DNA of 64,000 bases from an uncultured Eubacteriales bacterium (GCA_902789365.1 CADANQ010000001.1:1-64000), one strand, 5' to 3'; numbered from the stretch's first letter, positions 1 to 8,453 are shown. Numbers and translations are program-made. The notes: generated by a model not told the origin, from the sequence alone.

Positions 1-88
1 GTTCTGCGCTCTTTTGACACTCTTCTTCCCACTCACGCCAATTAACACTTCCTCTTGTGCTCTCCCTTCTTGTGATCATCCTTCATGA
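1..88 (+). CDS. Possible 3' end of an upstream gene (partial)
   Basis: A reading frame beginning at base 2 stays open to a TGA at 86-88. That TGA overlaps the ATG of the next gene in an ATGA arrangement, the usual form of translational coupling, and would explain why the next gene has no Shine-Dalgarno sequence. The visible 28 residues start with a hydrophobic stretch (FCALLTLFFPL) and end rich in Ser, Cys and Pro. The frame is short and pyrimidine-rich and could be open by chance. No family can be assigned. Confidence 0.25.
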   Translation, partial: FCALLTLFFPLTPINTSSCALPSCDHPS

Positions 89-816
89 AACAACCCTGGG
101 ACCGCCCCGTCCCGGAATTCATGGTAAAGGATGCGGACGGGGTCTGTGCCGCTCTTCGGGAGACAGCGCGGGCGGGCCGGACGCAGGCTGTTCTGCGGCT
201 TGACGAACGGCTGTGGGCCGAATACCTCTCGCCCGCGAATCCGGTATGGGAATGGCTGGATCTGGCAGGAGTCGAAGGGCGCGTATCCTATTCGGACACC
301 GAAAGGAAGCTGATCATCACAGATATTACTCCCCTCGGGGCGGACGTCATGACAGGTGCCGCCGATTCGGAAAGCGGCGTCATCGGTCTGATGCGTTCCG
401 CTTCCGGGGCAAGGGAAATGCGCATTTACCTGTCGCCCGGGCTTTACGCAAGGTACCGGGAAAGCGACAATCCCGTGTGGAAATGGCTGGACATGGCCGG
501 GATTACAGGGAACGTGTCTTATTCGGACGCCGCCCGCAGGGTGATTGTTTCGGATATATCGCCTCTGGGGCCCGGCGTGCTGACCATGGAGGCGGAGACC
601 TCCGGAGAGCTGATCCGCCTCCTGAGCGGCGCCGATAAAACAACGGTGAGGGAAGTCCGCATCTACTGTTCCGAGTCCCTGTTTTCATCCTTTGCGTCCG
701 ACATGAGCAGAATCTGGGCCTGGCTGGAAAGCGGCGGCGTATCGGACGCGTCGATACGTTACAGTGCGGAAAGAAGGGGCATCTTCTGCGTCGATATCCA
801 ATGGCAGCGCCGATAA
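85..816 (+). CDS. Protein of three ~77-residue repeats, unknown function
   Basis: 243 residues made almost entirely of three related units, at about 14-90, 91-168 and 169-243. Each unit has a predicted helix, then a strand of the type R-x-Y-L-S-x-x-L-Y, then NPVW-x-WLD-x-AG, an S-Y-S-D-x-x-R turn and a strand ending in DISPLG. The first two units are very close; the third has diverged (RIWAWLESGGVS, then IRYSAER). There is no signal peptide or membrane segment. A stop at 73-75 blocks extension upstream in frame, and no ribosome site precedes the ATG, so translation is probably coupled to the frame ending at 88. I do not recognise the family. Confidence 0.6.
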   Translation: MKQPWDRPVPEFMVKDADGVCAALRETARAGRTQAVLRLDERLWAEYLSPANPVWEWLDLAGVEGRVSYSDTERKLIITDITPLGADVMTGAADSESGVIGLMRSASGAREMRIYLSPGLYARYRESDNPVWKWLDMAGITGNVSYSDAARRVIVSDISPLGPGVLTMEAETSGELIRLLSGADKTTVREVRIYCSESLFSSFASDMSRIWAWLESGGVSDASIRYSAERRGIFCVDIQWQRR

Positions 817-840
817 GAAGGCTCCGGACGTATTTTTGCA

Positions 841-869
841 TATACAAAAACAGACTTTCATGATAAAAT
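841..869 (+). promoter_or_regulatory. Candidate sigma-A promoter for tmcAL
   Basis: TATACA (841-846), 17 bases, TAAAAT (864-869). A small hairpin, CCGAT-TGA-ATCGG at 877-889, lies in the short leader just before the AGGAGG ribosome site. The -35 match is only moderate. Confidence 0.45.
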
Positions 870-902
870 AGCTTGGCCGATTGAATCGGTCAGGAGGCGG
901 TA

Positions 903-2072
903 ATGGCAAAAGTCTGCGGCGTCATTGCGGAGTACGACCCTTTTCACAACGGTCATGCCCTGCATCTGAAAAAAGCCAGGGAAGCCGCCGGTGCGGACTT
1001 TGTGGTCGTCCTGATGAGCGGGTATGTCACGCAGCGCGGCCGCTTCTCGCTTTTCGATCCCGTCGACCGCGCGGAGATGGCGCTCGACTGCGGCGCCGAC
1101 ATCGTTTTTTCCGTTCCGTTCGATATCAGCTGCCGGGACGCAGAAAGCTACGCCCTGGGCATGGTTTCCCTTTTTCACAGAATGGGCTGCGTGGACAGCC
1201 TGTCCTTCGGCAGTGAATACGGGGACGCGGAGATGCTTTCGAAAATCGCCGATTCCCTGGAATCTCCCGAAACACAGGCCCTTCTCGGGCAGCAGATCCT
1301 GTCGGGGCTCAGTTATCCCCGGGCGGTCGAAAAGGTCCTGGGCCTCATGGGGCTTGCCGAACCCGGGGTCATCTCCTCCCCGAACGTGATTCTCGCAGTT
1401 TCCTATATGCGGGCGCTGAAGCGTCTGTCCAGCCCGATCCGCTGTTTTCCCGTTCCCCGCGAAGGCGATTACCACAGCCCGGTCCTGTCGCCGGCGCATC
1501 CGTCCGCCGCCTCCCTGCGCCGGGCGTTCCTGCTCGGCGACCTGGAAGGCATCCGTCCCTGTGTTCCCGCTTCCGTTTTCGAAAGGCTTCAAAAGGCCCG
1601 GCATGAAGGAAGCTTTATGGATCAGGAAAAAGCCGATCTCCTTCTGTTCGGATTGCTGCTGAAGGCTTCTCCCTCCGATTTAAGGGAAGTGCGGGGCGCG
1701 GGCGAGGGCATTGAAAACCGCATCCTCAGGGAAGCCGGGGCCTGTCTTTCCATGGATCAGCTGACCGAAAGGACCTGTACCGCTCATTTTACCAGGGCGC
1801 GTCTCAGCCGGCTGCTGATGCGCTTTTTCCTGAACAAAGCCAGGTTTTCGCCCGAGAGAGATGATTTTCTTTATCTTCGCTCCTTCAGGAGCGAGGCCTC
1901 GCCCCTGATCAGAATCATCTCGGAAAAAATCCCATGCTATCAGTCTTTCGCGTCGCTTGAAAAAAGCGGCACCGCCGCCGAGGAATGCTTCGCCGCCAAA
2001 TGCTGGAGCCTTTGCGCCGGCCGGCCTTCTTCCCTTCTCTACAGCCGGGGCGTAAGCAGAAAGGGAACCTGA
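903..2072 (+). CDS. tmcAL: tRNA(Met) cytidine acetate ligase
   Basis: 389 residues, normal for TmcAL (formerly YlbM, HIGH-type nucleotidyltransferase family). Family members activate acetate with ATP and transfer it to cytidine 34 in the anticodon of elongator tRNA-Met, giving N4-acetylcytidine. The N-terminus reads GVIAEYDPFHNGHALHL, with the nucleotidyltransferase signature HNGH at about residues 15-18. It is followed by LMSGYVTQRG and the family segment around SFGSEYGD. The ATG at 903 has an AGGAGG site 6 bases upstream. It is flanked by a candidate promoter and a weak terminator, so it may be monocistronic. The protein is cytoplasmic. Confidence 0.9.
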   Translation: MAKVCGVIAEYDPFHNGHALHLKKAREAAGADFVVVLMSGYVTQRGRFSLFDPVDRAEMALDCGADIVFSVPFDISCRDAESYALGMVSLFHRMGCVDSLSFGSEYGDAEMLSKIADSLESPETQALLGQQILSGLSYPRAVEKVLGLMGLAEPGVISSPNVILAVSYMRALKRLSSPIRCFPVPREGDYHSPVLSPAHPSAASLRRAFLLGDLEGIRPCVPASVFERLQKARHEGSFMDQEKADLLLFGLLLKASPSDLREVRGAGEGIENRILREAGACLSMDQLTERTCTAHFTRARLSRLLMRFFLNKARFSPERDDFLYLRSFRSEASPLIRIISEKIPCYQSFASLEKSGTAAEECFAAKCWSLCAGRPSSLLYSRGVSRKGT

Positions 2073-2090
2073 TTCGGTTCCCCTCGTTTT
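2063..2090 (+). terminator. Possible terminator after tmcAL
   Basis: GGGAACC (2063-2069), 6-base loop, GGTTCCC (2076-2082), then CTCGTTTT. The stem begins inside the last codons of tmcAL. The T tract is short, so termination is likely only partial. Confidence 0.45.
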
Positions 2091-2172
2091 CCCGGGCCGG
2101 GGCTCCGCGGGACGCCGCCTTCCGGAGGCGCATTTTCTCCTATTCAGGATATCGGAAAGGGTATTTAATCCA

Positions 2173-3612
2173 TTGATCAGTCTTGCAAAACATCATTTGA
2201 CGCGGATATGGCGCCTTGCGGCCTTCATCCTTGCGGCATGTTTCCTTTTTTCCGCCGCCATGGGTGAAGCGGGAGCCTATGATCCGACCCACCCCGAATA
2301 TCTGGAAGCCGCGCAGCTCAGCTGCACGTCGGCGATATTGATCAACGCGGATACGGGGGACGTGGTCTTTGAGAAGAATGCGGATATGCAGTGCTATCCC
2401 GCTTCCACGACCAAGATCATGACCGCGCTTCTGGCCCTGACCATCGGGGATCCCGAGGATATCTGCGTCGTCACGCCGACCGCGCTGGATATTCCCAGCG
2501 ACTCCTCCGTCATCGGTCTGGCCGCGGGCGAGGAAATGCGCCTGATCGACCTTCTCTACGGTACCATGCTGGTATCCGGCAACGACGGCGCCAATGTGGT
2601 GGCGGAAAATCTCGGCGGCACCATTTACGATTTCGTTGATCTGATGAACCGCGCGGCGGAAGCCTTCGGGTGCACGGGCACGCATTTTGCGAATCCCCAC
2701 GGCTACCATGACGAATATCACTATTCCACCGCCCGGGACATGGCCATTATCGCCCGTGTCGCAATGCAGAACGAAACCTTCCGCGACATCGTCTCCGCCC
2801 GGTCCTACATGCTTCCCCAGGACAATATTTACCGGGCCCGTTCCATCGCCAACACCAATAAGCTGATCGCCTACACCGAAAAATACGCCGACCGCTATTA
2901 CGAGCACGCCACCGGCATCAAGACAGGTCACCATTCCGCGGCCGGGTACTGCCTTGTTTCCTCCGCCACCAAAAACGGGATCAACCTGATTGCCGTCGTA
3001 TTCAATTCATCCTCGGACGCGGCAAGCTACCGGGATTCCATCCGCCTGTTCGAATACGGCTTTTCGCAATATGTCACCACCAGCATCCGGGAATTGTACG
3101 CCATGAATCCCAGAATCATCGATATCTCGGGCTTCGATCTGGAGGATCCGATGCTCGGCAGACTGGAACTGAAACTGGTTTCGGCGGAAGGCTCCGGAAA
3201 CGATCTGATCGTTACCACCGAAGACCGGATCCAGGCCATGGCGTCCAATTTCAACGCGATGACGCTGACGGAATATACCCGTGAATTCAGGGCGCCCATC
3301 AGCGCCGGAGAGGTCATGGGCACGCTTTCCTATTACCCCGCCGACGGTTCCGTCGTGGTCTATAACCTGGTGGCGACGCGTTCCGTGGCGGCGCGGGAAA
3401 GCCTTGCGCCTTCAATCTCCGAAATTATGGAGCGGGTGGAAAACGATCCCAACCCCTTCCCCCGCTTTACCTTCGAATTGTTTTTCATGTACATCTTCCT
3501 CCCCCTGCTGGCTATCCTGATGCTGATCCTCCTTGTCAGGAAAATCCGCAAGCATATGCGGAAACGGACACGCGTCCATACGATGAATCCCAGGGAACGG
3601 TACTACCAGTAA
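2173..3612 (+). CDS. D-alanyl-D-alanine carboxypeptidase (PBP5/DacF type)
   Basis: 479 residues. All three penicillin-binding motifs are in place: S78-T-T-K81, S135-G-N137 and K250-T-G252. Such enzymes remove the terminal D-Ala from peptidoglycan pentapeptides outside the membrane and so limit cross-linking. An N-terminal signal sequence (about residues 11-35) and a C-terminal hydrophobic helix (about 438-458) followed by a basic tail (RKIRKHMRKR) suggest attachment to the membrane by the C-terminus. The usual beta-rich PBP5 C-terminal domain lies between. The start is a TTG at 2173, with GGAAAGGG about 12 bases upstream; no better ATG precedes the signal peptide. A bidirectional terminator follows. 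Confidence 0.9.
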   Translation: MISLAKHHLTRIWRLAAFILAACFLFSAAMGEAGAYDPTHPEYLEAAQLSCTSAILINADTGDVVFEKNADMQCYPASTTKIMTALLALTIGDPEDICVVTPTALDIPSDSSVIGLAAGEEMRLIDLLYGTMLVSGNDGANVVAENLGGTIYDFVDLMNRAAEAFGCTGTHFANPHGYHDEYHYSTARDMAIIARVAMQNETFRDIVSARSYMLPQDNIYRARSIANTNKLIAYTEKYADRYYEHATGIKTGHHSAAGYCLVSSATKNGINLIAVVFNSSSDAASYRDSIRLFEYGFSQYVTTSIRELYAMNPRIIDISGFDLEDPMLGRLELKLVSAEGSGNDLIVTTEDRIQAMASNFNAMTLTEYTREFRAPISAGEVMGTLSYYPADGSVVVYNLVATRSVAARESLAPSISEIMERVENDPNPFPRFTFELFFMYIFLPLLAILMLILLVRKIRKHMRKRTRVHTMNPRERYYQ

Positions 3613-3636
3613 CGGGGCGGAACGCTGTTCCAAAGA

Positions 3637-3662
3637 AAAAAACGCGGACCTCCGCGTTTTTT
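3637..3662. terminator. Bidirectional terminator between dac and mgtE
   Basis: An A-run leads into CGCGG, a 4-base loop and CCGCG followed by six Ts. The A and T runs pair, so the hairpin works on both strands and serves the two convergent genes. Confidence 0.85.
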
Positions 3663-3680
3663 CTTTTCCGTATATCATTC

Positions 3681-5036
3681 TTATCCAAGCTTCAGTATGG
3701 AAGTTGCAATGGAAAAATAAAGCGTCAGGGAAGCGGCGTCCACGATGGTTGTGATCAGCGGGCTTGCCATCAAAGCGGGGTCCAGGTGCACCCGTTTCGC
3801 CAGAAGCGGCAGGCAGCAGCCGATGGCCTTGGCGATGATCACCGTAAGGTACAGCGACAGCGCCACCACCAGGGAGACCGGCCAGTCCGCGCCGTTGATG
3901 AACCGGACGCGCAAAAGCGTAAAGACGGAAAGCACCGCCCCGACCAGCAAAGCCACCCTGAATTCCTTCCAGAGGATCCTGAGGATATCCTTTGGCTGCA
4001 GTTCGTTAAGGGCCAGGCCGCGGATGATCAGTGTGGAAACCTGAGCGCCGCAATTGCCGCCGGTATCCATCAGCATGGGGATGCACGCGGTCAGCACAAT
4101 GTCCACGTTTTTCAGCAGATCCTCATAGCTGGTAATGATCATGCCGGTAAAGATAGCCACGATCGACAGGAGAATCAGCCAGGGAATGCGGTTGATGGCC
4201 AGCTTCCAGGGAGATGTATGCAGGTAAGAATCCTCGGAAGGGGTCAGAGCGGCCATCTTTTCGAAGTCTTCCGTGTTTTCTTCCTGGATGACGTCCATGA
4301 TATCGTCCGCGGTAATGATACCCACCAGACGGTTTTCCTTGTCAACCACCGGAATGGCCATCAGGTCATAACGGCGGACGACGCCGGCGACTTTTTCCTG
4401 GTCGTCCGTGGTGGTCACGGAAGCGACGTTGGTCTCCATGACGCTGTCAATGACGACGCTTTCATTGTAAAGGATCAGCTTGCGAAGGGCGACGGAGCCC
4501 TTCAGATGGCGCCCCTCGTCGATTACATAGATCGTGTAAATGGTTTCCTTGTCGAACCCGACCCGCCGGATATCCGCCATCACCTGCCCCGCCGTCATGC
4601 CGACGCGGGCCTCCATGTATTCGATGGTCATGATGGATCCGGCGGAATTTTCGGGATACTGTAGGAACTGGTTAATCAGGTCGCGGGTCTTGGCGTCGGT
4701 ATTCTGCAATACGCGCTTGACGACGCCGGCGGGCAGTTCCTCAAGGAAGTCCACCGTGTCGTCCAGGAACATCTCGTTGATCAGCGAACGGATCTCGTTG
4801 TCCCCGATGGATTCGATCAGCGATTGTTTGGATTCGGACGTCATGTAGCTGAAAACATCCGCCGACATGTCCTTGGGAAGCACGCGGAACAACAAGAGCA
4901 TTTTTTCCGGGTCCAGGGTTTCAAGAAACTGCGCTATATCCACGGGGCTGAGCATCATAAGCGCGCCCCTCAGTTCGCCGTGGCGCCCCGAGTCCAGAAG
5001 CTTGTGGAGGCGCTCCATGATTTGGGACCATTCCAT
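3681..5036 (-). CDS. mgtE: MgtE-type magnesium transporter
   Basis: 451 residues, the usual MgtE length. The order is: N-terminal superhelical domain (about 1-125), two CBS domains that sense intracellular Mg2+ (about 130-250, ending TADDIMDVIQEE), a linker helix, and five membrane helices from about 280. The pore-family motif PMLMDTGGNCGAQVST is present. The last helix segment LDPALMASPLITTIVDA carries the aspartate expected at the Mg2+ selectivity site. The ATG at 5034-5036 follows AGGTG. Transcription probably starts about 220 bases upstream at a consensus promoter, leaving a long structured leader, so expression is likely controlled in the RNA. Confidence 0.95.
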   Translation of the reverse strand: MEWSQIMERLHKLLDSGRHGELRGALMMLSPVDIAQFLETLDPEKMLLLFRVLPKDMSADVFSYMTSESKQSLIESIGDNEIRSLINEMFLDDTVDFLEELPAGVVKRVLQNTDAKTRDLINQFLQYPENSAGSIMTIEYMEARVGMTAGQVMADIRRVGFDKETIYTIYVIDEGRHLKGSVALRKLILYNESVVIDSVMETNVASVTTTDDQEKVAGVVRRYDLMAIPVVDKENRLVGIITADDIMDVIQEENTEDFEKMAALTPSEDSYLHTSPWKLAINRIPWLILLSIVAIFTGMIITSYEDLLKNVDIVLTACIPMLMDTGGNCGAQVSTLIIRGLALNELQPKDILRILWKEFRVALLVGAVLSVFTLLRVRFINGADWPVSLVVALSLYLTVIIAKAIGCCLPLLAKRVHLDPALMASPLITTIVDAASLTLYFSIATSILKLG

Positions 5037-5067
5037 TGGAATACACCTGCTTTCCTGTTATTTATGC

Positions 5068-5112
5068 AAAAACAACAAAACAACACTTAACCGTCCGATG
5101 CCTTCGATTAAG
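5068..5112 (-). terminator. Candidate leader terminator upstream of mgtE
   Basis: Read on the minus strand, CUUAAUCG (5112-5105) pairs with CGGUUAAG (5093-5086) in an 8-pair stem with one G-U pair and an 11-base loop. An 18-base U-rich run with three isolated Gs follows (5085-5068). It sits 50 bases before mgtE, where an attenuator terminator would be expected. Confidence 0.5.
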
Positions 5113-5152
5113 CGCAGGAAAACGACGTGTATTGATGCTGGGCACGCGAAAA

Positions 5153-5227
5153 TCAGCGATCCCTGTCCTTTGCTTCGGGCGATCGCGGTACTGTATCGCT
5201 TGCCTGGCATCTTTCGCCGTCATCCAT
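5153..5227 (-). CDS. Possible 24-residue leader peptide of mgtE
   Basis: ATG at 5227 to TGA at 5153, preceded by a weak GGTGG site. It would encode a 24-residue peptide starting MDDGERC and containing VPRSPEAKDRDR, with ten charged residues. It overlaps the segments of the leader that can form alternative hairpins. The frame is short enough to be chance, and expression is unproven. Confidence 0.25.
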   Translation of the reverse strand: MDDGERCQASDTVPRSPEAKDRDR

Positions 5228-5264
5228 TTACCGCCACCGCCTTTCTTTTGTTGATTCGTAAAAA

Positions 5265-5293
5265 ATTATACCCTTTTTCACACGGGCTGTCAA
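5265..5293 (-). promoter_or_regulatory. Consensus sigma-A promoter for mgtE
   Basis: On the minus strand TTGACA (5293-5288), 17 bases, TATAAT (5270-5265): a perfect match at both boxes. Transcription should begin near 5258. Between this promoter and the surE promoter (about 5294-5446) I see nothing recognisable. Confidence 0.85.
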
Positions 5294-5446
5294 GAAATCT
5301 CGTTTTTGTGCGAAAGATCGCCCCGCCTCGATTCGCATTCTCTCGCCGGTGTCTGTTTTTCCGGAACGGCCGAATCCCGTCTCTTGCCGCCGCGGACTTT
5401 TTGCATTCCAAATACGCCAAATTGCATTTTGTTTCTCAGCATCGGC

Positions 5447-5475
5447 TTGAACGGGACGGGTTTTTACGTTATAAT
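5447..5475 (+). promoter_or_regulatory. Sigma-A promoter for the surE operon
   Basis: TTGAAC (5447-5452), 17 bases, TATAAT (5470-5475), about 35 bases before the surE start codon. Confidence 0.8.
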
Positions 5476-5509
5476 GGTTTTGCATTTTTGCACGGAGGAA
5501 AAGTCAGGC

Positions 5510-6295
5510 ATGAATTTTTTGATTTCCAACGATGACGGTGTCTCGTCGCCGGGGATCACGGCGCTTTGCAGGGCCGCGCTGGAGCGCGGGCATCACATCG
5601 TTGTTTCCGCGCCCGCGGCCCAGTGCAGCGCCATGAGCCAGAACCTGACCCTGTCAAAGCCCCTGATGGTTCATGAACTGCTCCGCGAAGGAAAACAGGA
5701 GGTTTATTCGGTGGAGGGAACGCCGGCCGACTGTGTCCGTCTCGCGCCGCGGCTGACGGCCAACAATCATTTTGATTTTTGTCTTTCGGGCGTCAACAAG
5801 GGCGAAAACGTATCCTCCGGCATTCTTTACAGCGGCACCGTGGCGTCAGCCAGGGAAGGCGCCATGATGAATATCCCTTCGATTGCCGTCTCGCTCGCCG
5901 CCGGAGGCACGGCGGAGGGACTGAACGCCGTTGCGGCCTTTGCCGTCAAAGCGGCCGAGTTCTACGCGGGCAAACGCTTTCCGCGATACGGAATTCTGAA
6001 CATCAACGCCCCGAAAGGGCTTCCCTCCCACTGGAAAAAGCCCGTTCTGTGTCCCGTGAGCGAAGCCTATTTCAGAGACAGCTATGTCAAACGCTACAGC
6101 CCGTACGGACAGATGTATTTCTGGATCGGCAATGAGTCGGCCGAGGACGAGATTCTGATGGAGCCTCACGCCCCGGGGACCGACGCAGCCATGCTGGAGG
6201 CGGGTCATGTCACCTGCTCCTTCCTGGGAGGGATTATGTGCTTCAACGGCGAATACCGCTCCAGTTTTGACGATTTCTGCTCCGGATCGGACTGA
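5510..6295 (+). CDS. surE: 5'/3'-nucleotidase SurE
   Basis: 261 residues, the family length. SurE removes phosphate from nucleoside monophosphates in a metal-dependent reaction in the cytoplasm. The N-terminus MNFLISNDDGVSSPGI holds the metal-binding pair of aspartates. The sequence VEGTPADCVRL and SGVNKGENVSSGILYSGTVASAREG gives the other active-site segments. The frame is open further upstream, but the ATG at 5510 has GGAGG 11 bases before it, a strong promoter at 5447-5475, and makes the protein start exactly at the SurE motif. It heads a plus-strand run of five closely spaced genes reaching 11076. Confidence 0.92.
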   Translation: MNFLISNDDGVSSPGITALCRAALERGHHIVVSAPAAQCSAMSQNLTLSKPLMVHELLREGKQEVYSVEGTPADCVRLAPRLTANNHFDFCLSGVNKGENVSSGILYSGTVASAREGAMMNIPSIAVSLAAGGTAEGLNAVAAFAVKAAEFYAGKRFPRYGILNINAPKGLPSHWKKPVLCPVSEAYFRDSYVKRYSPYGQMYFWIGNESAEDEILMEPHAPGTDAAMLEAGHVTCSFLGGIMCFNGEYRSSFDDFCSGSD

Positions 6296-6315
6296 TTCCT
6301 TTCTCAAGAACGGAA

Positions 6316-7191
6316 GTGATACAATTGCAGGAATCCTTTGACCTGATTGCCAAGCTGAACCTCAATGGCAGAAAACTTTCCAAATCGCACCGGAAGATCG
6401 CGGAGTACATCTCCGAGCATTACGATAAGGCCGTATATATGACCGCCGTATCCCTCGGCCGGGCCGTCGAGGTCAGTGAAAGCACCGTCGTCCGTTTTGC
6501 CGCGGCCATGGGATACGAGGGATACCCTCAGATGCAGAAGGCCCTGCAGGAGCTGGTAAGGCATCATCTGACGGCCGAACAGCGTTTTGAGATGAGCGAA
6601 AACATCAATCAGCGCGACGTTCTCTCCACCGTATTGAAGACCGACATGCAGAATATCCGCAACACCATCCACATGATCGACCAGAACGCTTTTTCGGAAG
6701 CCGTCTCCCGCCTTCTTTCAGCCCGCACCATTTATATCCTGGGTCTCCGTTCCGCCGCCCCTCTCGCCCAGTTTTTCGGCTATTACCTGCATTTCATCTT
6801 CAGCAACGTGATCATCATCGCCGAAGGCTCCACCGATGTATTCGAAAGCATTTCCAGGATCACCGACGAGGACGTTCTGGTGGGAATCAGCTTTCCGCGT
6901 TATTCCACCAGGACGCTTGAAGCCATGTATTTCGCGAAAAGCGCGGGCGCGCAGGTCGTGGGCATCAGCGACGGGGAAATGAGCCCGCTTTTCGGCGTTT
7001 CCCATGTGTGCCTGTCCGCGCGGACGGATATGGCCTCGTTCGTGGATTCCCTTGCGGCTCCCCTTTCGCTGATCAACGCGCTGCTCGTCGCCCTGGCCCT
7101 GCAGCGCAAGGACGAACTGAACGAACACCTGAAACGATTGGAAGATATCTGGGATGCATACAGTGTCTACATCAGCAAAGAGCCGCAATAG
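6316..7191 (+). CDS. MurR/RpiR family transcriptional regulator
   Basis: 291 residues. The N-terminal helix-turn-helix (about 1-80) includes SLGRAVEVSESTVVRFAAAMGYEGYPQMQ, the typical RpiR recognition region. The C-terminal SIS sugar-isomerase domain (about 125-260) would bind a phosphosugar ligand; it contains IYILGLRSAAPLAQFFGYYL and the segment VLVGISFPRYSTRTL. The called start is a GTG at 6316. A TTG at 6325 has a better placed GGAAG and may be the true start. It lies 20 bases after surE and its end overlaps the next gene by 38 bases. No sugar catabolic gene is adjacent, so the target and ligand cannot be stated. Confidence 0.88.
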   Translation: MIQLQESFDLIAKLNLNGRKLSKSHRKIAEYISEHYDKAVYMTAVSLGRAVEVSESTVVRFAAAMGYEGYPQMQKALQELVRHHLTAEQRFEMSENINQRDVLSTVLKTDMQNIRNTIHMIDQNAFSEAVSRLLSARTIYILGLRSAAPLAQFFGYYLHFIFSNVIIIAEGSTDVFESISRITDEDVLVGISFPRYSTRTLEAMYFAKSAGAQVVGISDGEMSPLFGVSHVCLSARTDMASFVDSLAAPLSLINALLVALALQRKDELNEHLKRLEDIWDAYSVYISKEPQ

Positions 7192-8440
7192 CGTCGCTGT
7201 CATCGGAGGCGGTCCGGCCGGAATGATGGCCGCCGTTTTTTGCGCCCAAAGCGGCGCCGATGTCTGCCTGTTCGAGAAAAACGAGAAAACCGGGAAAAAG
7301 CTGTATATCACCGGCAAGGGACGATGCAATTTCACAAACGCCTGCAATCGTGAAGAGTTTATGCTCCATGTGCCCAGAAACAGCCGCTTTTTATACAGCG
7401 CCCTGTCCTTCTTTTCACCGGACGATATGATGGCTTGGCTGGAAAACGCCGGATGCCCGATCAAGATCGAGCGCGGCCGCCGCGCCTTTCCGCGGAGCGA
7501 CAAAGCGTCCGACGTGACCAAAGCGCTGTGTTCCGAAATGGCAAGGCTGGGCGTTTCCGTACGGACCGGCAGCGAAGCAGCGGACATCAGCGTCGCCTGT
7601 GAGGACGGCGTCCGGCGCGTCCGGGGACTGACGCTCAAAAACGGCGCCTTTCTCCCGTTTGACGCCATTATCGTGGCCACCGGCGGCCTGTCCTACCCTT
7701 CCACGGGCTCGACAGGCGACGGTTACCGCTTTGCCCGGGAGACAGGTCATCCCGTCACGGACCTGAGCCCTTCGCTGACGGGAATCGAACTGAAGGAAGC
7801 ATGGCCTTCGCAATTGCAGGGACTCAGCCTGAAAAACGTCAGGATCACCGTTTATGCGGGCCGTAAAAAACGCATGAGCGAAACGGGCGAAATGCTCTTT
7901 ACGCATTACGGCGTTTCGGGTCCGCTGATCCTTGAAGCGAGCAGTGTCCTCTCCGGAGGGAACACGGAGGATTCCGTCATTTCGCTTGACATGAAACCCG
8001 CCGTCAGCGAAGAAAAGCTGATGTCGGACGTCGGCGACCTGATTCGGCTGGGAGGCGCGAAAACCGTCGCAAACGCTGTTATGCCTCTTTTTCCCCGCCG
8101 GATGACCGAGCCTTTTCTGATCGCCTGCGGTCTGGATCCGCATGCTCCCGCGTCCCAGCTTTCATCCGCCGGAAGACGCGCCATCGCTTCGACCCTGAAA
8201 AAGCTGGACATGACCCCCGTATCCCTGCGTCCGTTCGGCGAAGCGATCATTACCCGGGGCGGCGTTGACATTCGCTCCGTCAGCCCTTCGACCATGGGCT
8301 CCAGGCTTGTTTCCGGCCTTTACTTTGCCGGCGAGGTGCTGGATGTGGACGCTTTTACCGGCGGCTACAACCTGCAGATCGCTTTTTCCACCGGTGCGCT
8401 TGCCGGCAAATCGGCCGCACTTCAATCATTCACAGCATGA
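7154..8440 (+). CDS. NAD(P)/FAD-dependent oxidoreductase (HI0933/YhiN family)
   Basis: 428 residues. The Rossmann FAD-binding motif VAVIGGGPAGMMAAVFCAQSGADVCLFEK lies at about 14-42, followed by the family-typical KLYITGKGRCNFTNAC. IIVATGGLSYPSTGSTGDGY sits at about 175-195. The C-terminal FAD contact is GLYFAGEVLDVDAFTGGYNLQIAFSTGALAG. Members of this flavoprotein family are mostly uncharacterised; some gut relatives (BaiN) act on bile acid intermediates, but family membership does not show that here. The start overlaps the end of the RpiR gene, which suggests coupled translation. Confidence 0.88.
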   Translation: MHTVSTSAKSRNSVAVIGGGPAGMMAAVFCAQSGADVCLFEKNEKTGKKLYITGKGRCNFTNACNREEFMLHVPRNSRFLYSALSFFSPDDMMAWLENAGCPIKIERGRRAFPRSDKASDVTKALCSEMARLGVSVRTGSEAADISVACEDGVRRVRGLTLKNGAFLPFDAIIVATGGLSYPSTGSTGDGYRFARETGHPVTDLSPSLTGIELKEAWPSQLQGLSLKNVRITVYAGRKKRMSETGEMLFTHYGVSGPLILEASSVLSGGNTEDSVISLDMKPAVSEEKLMSDVGDLIRLGGAKTVANAVMPLFPRRMTEPFLIACGLDPHAPASQLSSAGRRAIASTLKKLDMTPVSLRPFGEAIITRGGVDIRSVSPSTMGSRLVSGLYFAGEVLDVDAFTGGYNLQIAFSTGALAGKSAALQSFTA

Positions 8441-8453
8441 AAGGCGAATATCG

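Larger units (their letters stand above)
5037..5258 (-). promoter_or_regulatory. Long structured mgtE leader, candidate attenuator
   Basis: About 220 transcribed bases separate the promoter from mgtE. Three segments can pair in mutually exclusive ways: GCGAT (minus strand, near 5198), the self-complementary GCGATCGC (near 5180) and GATCGC (near 5160). A hairpin with a U-rich tail lies further down, and a short ORF spans the first part. I could not find the conserved M-box (ykoK) Mg2+ riboswitch segments. The function as an Mg2+ or translation-coupled switch is inferred from layout alone. Confidence 0.5.

Noticed and set aside
5037..5258. M-box Mg2+ riboswitch before mgtE.
   Set aside because: The layout invites it, but the conserved M-box segments could not be found by eye, so only a generic leader is reported.
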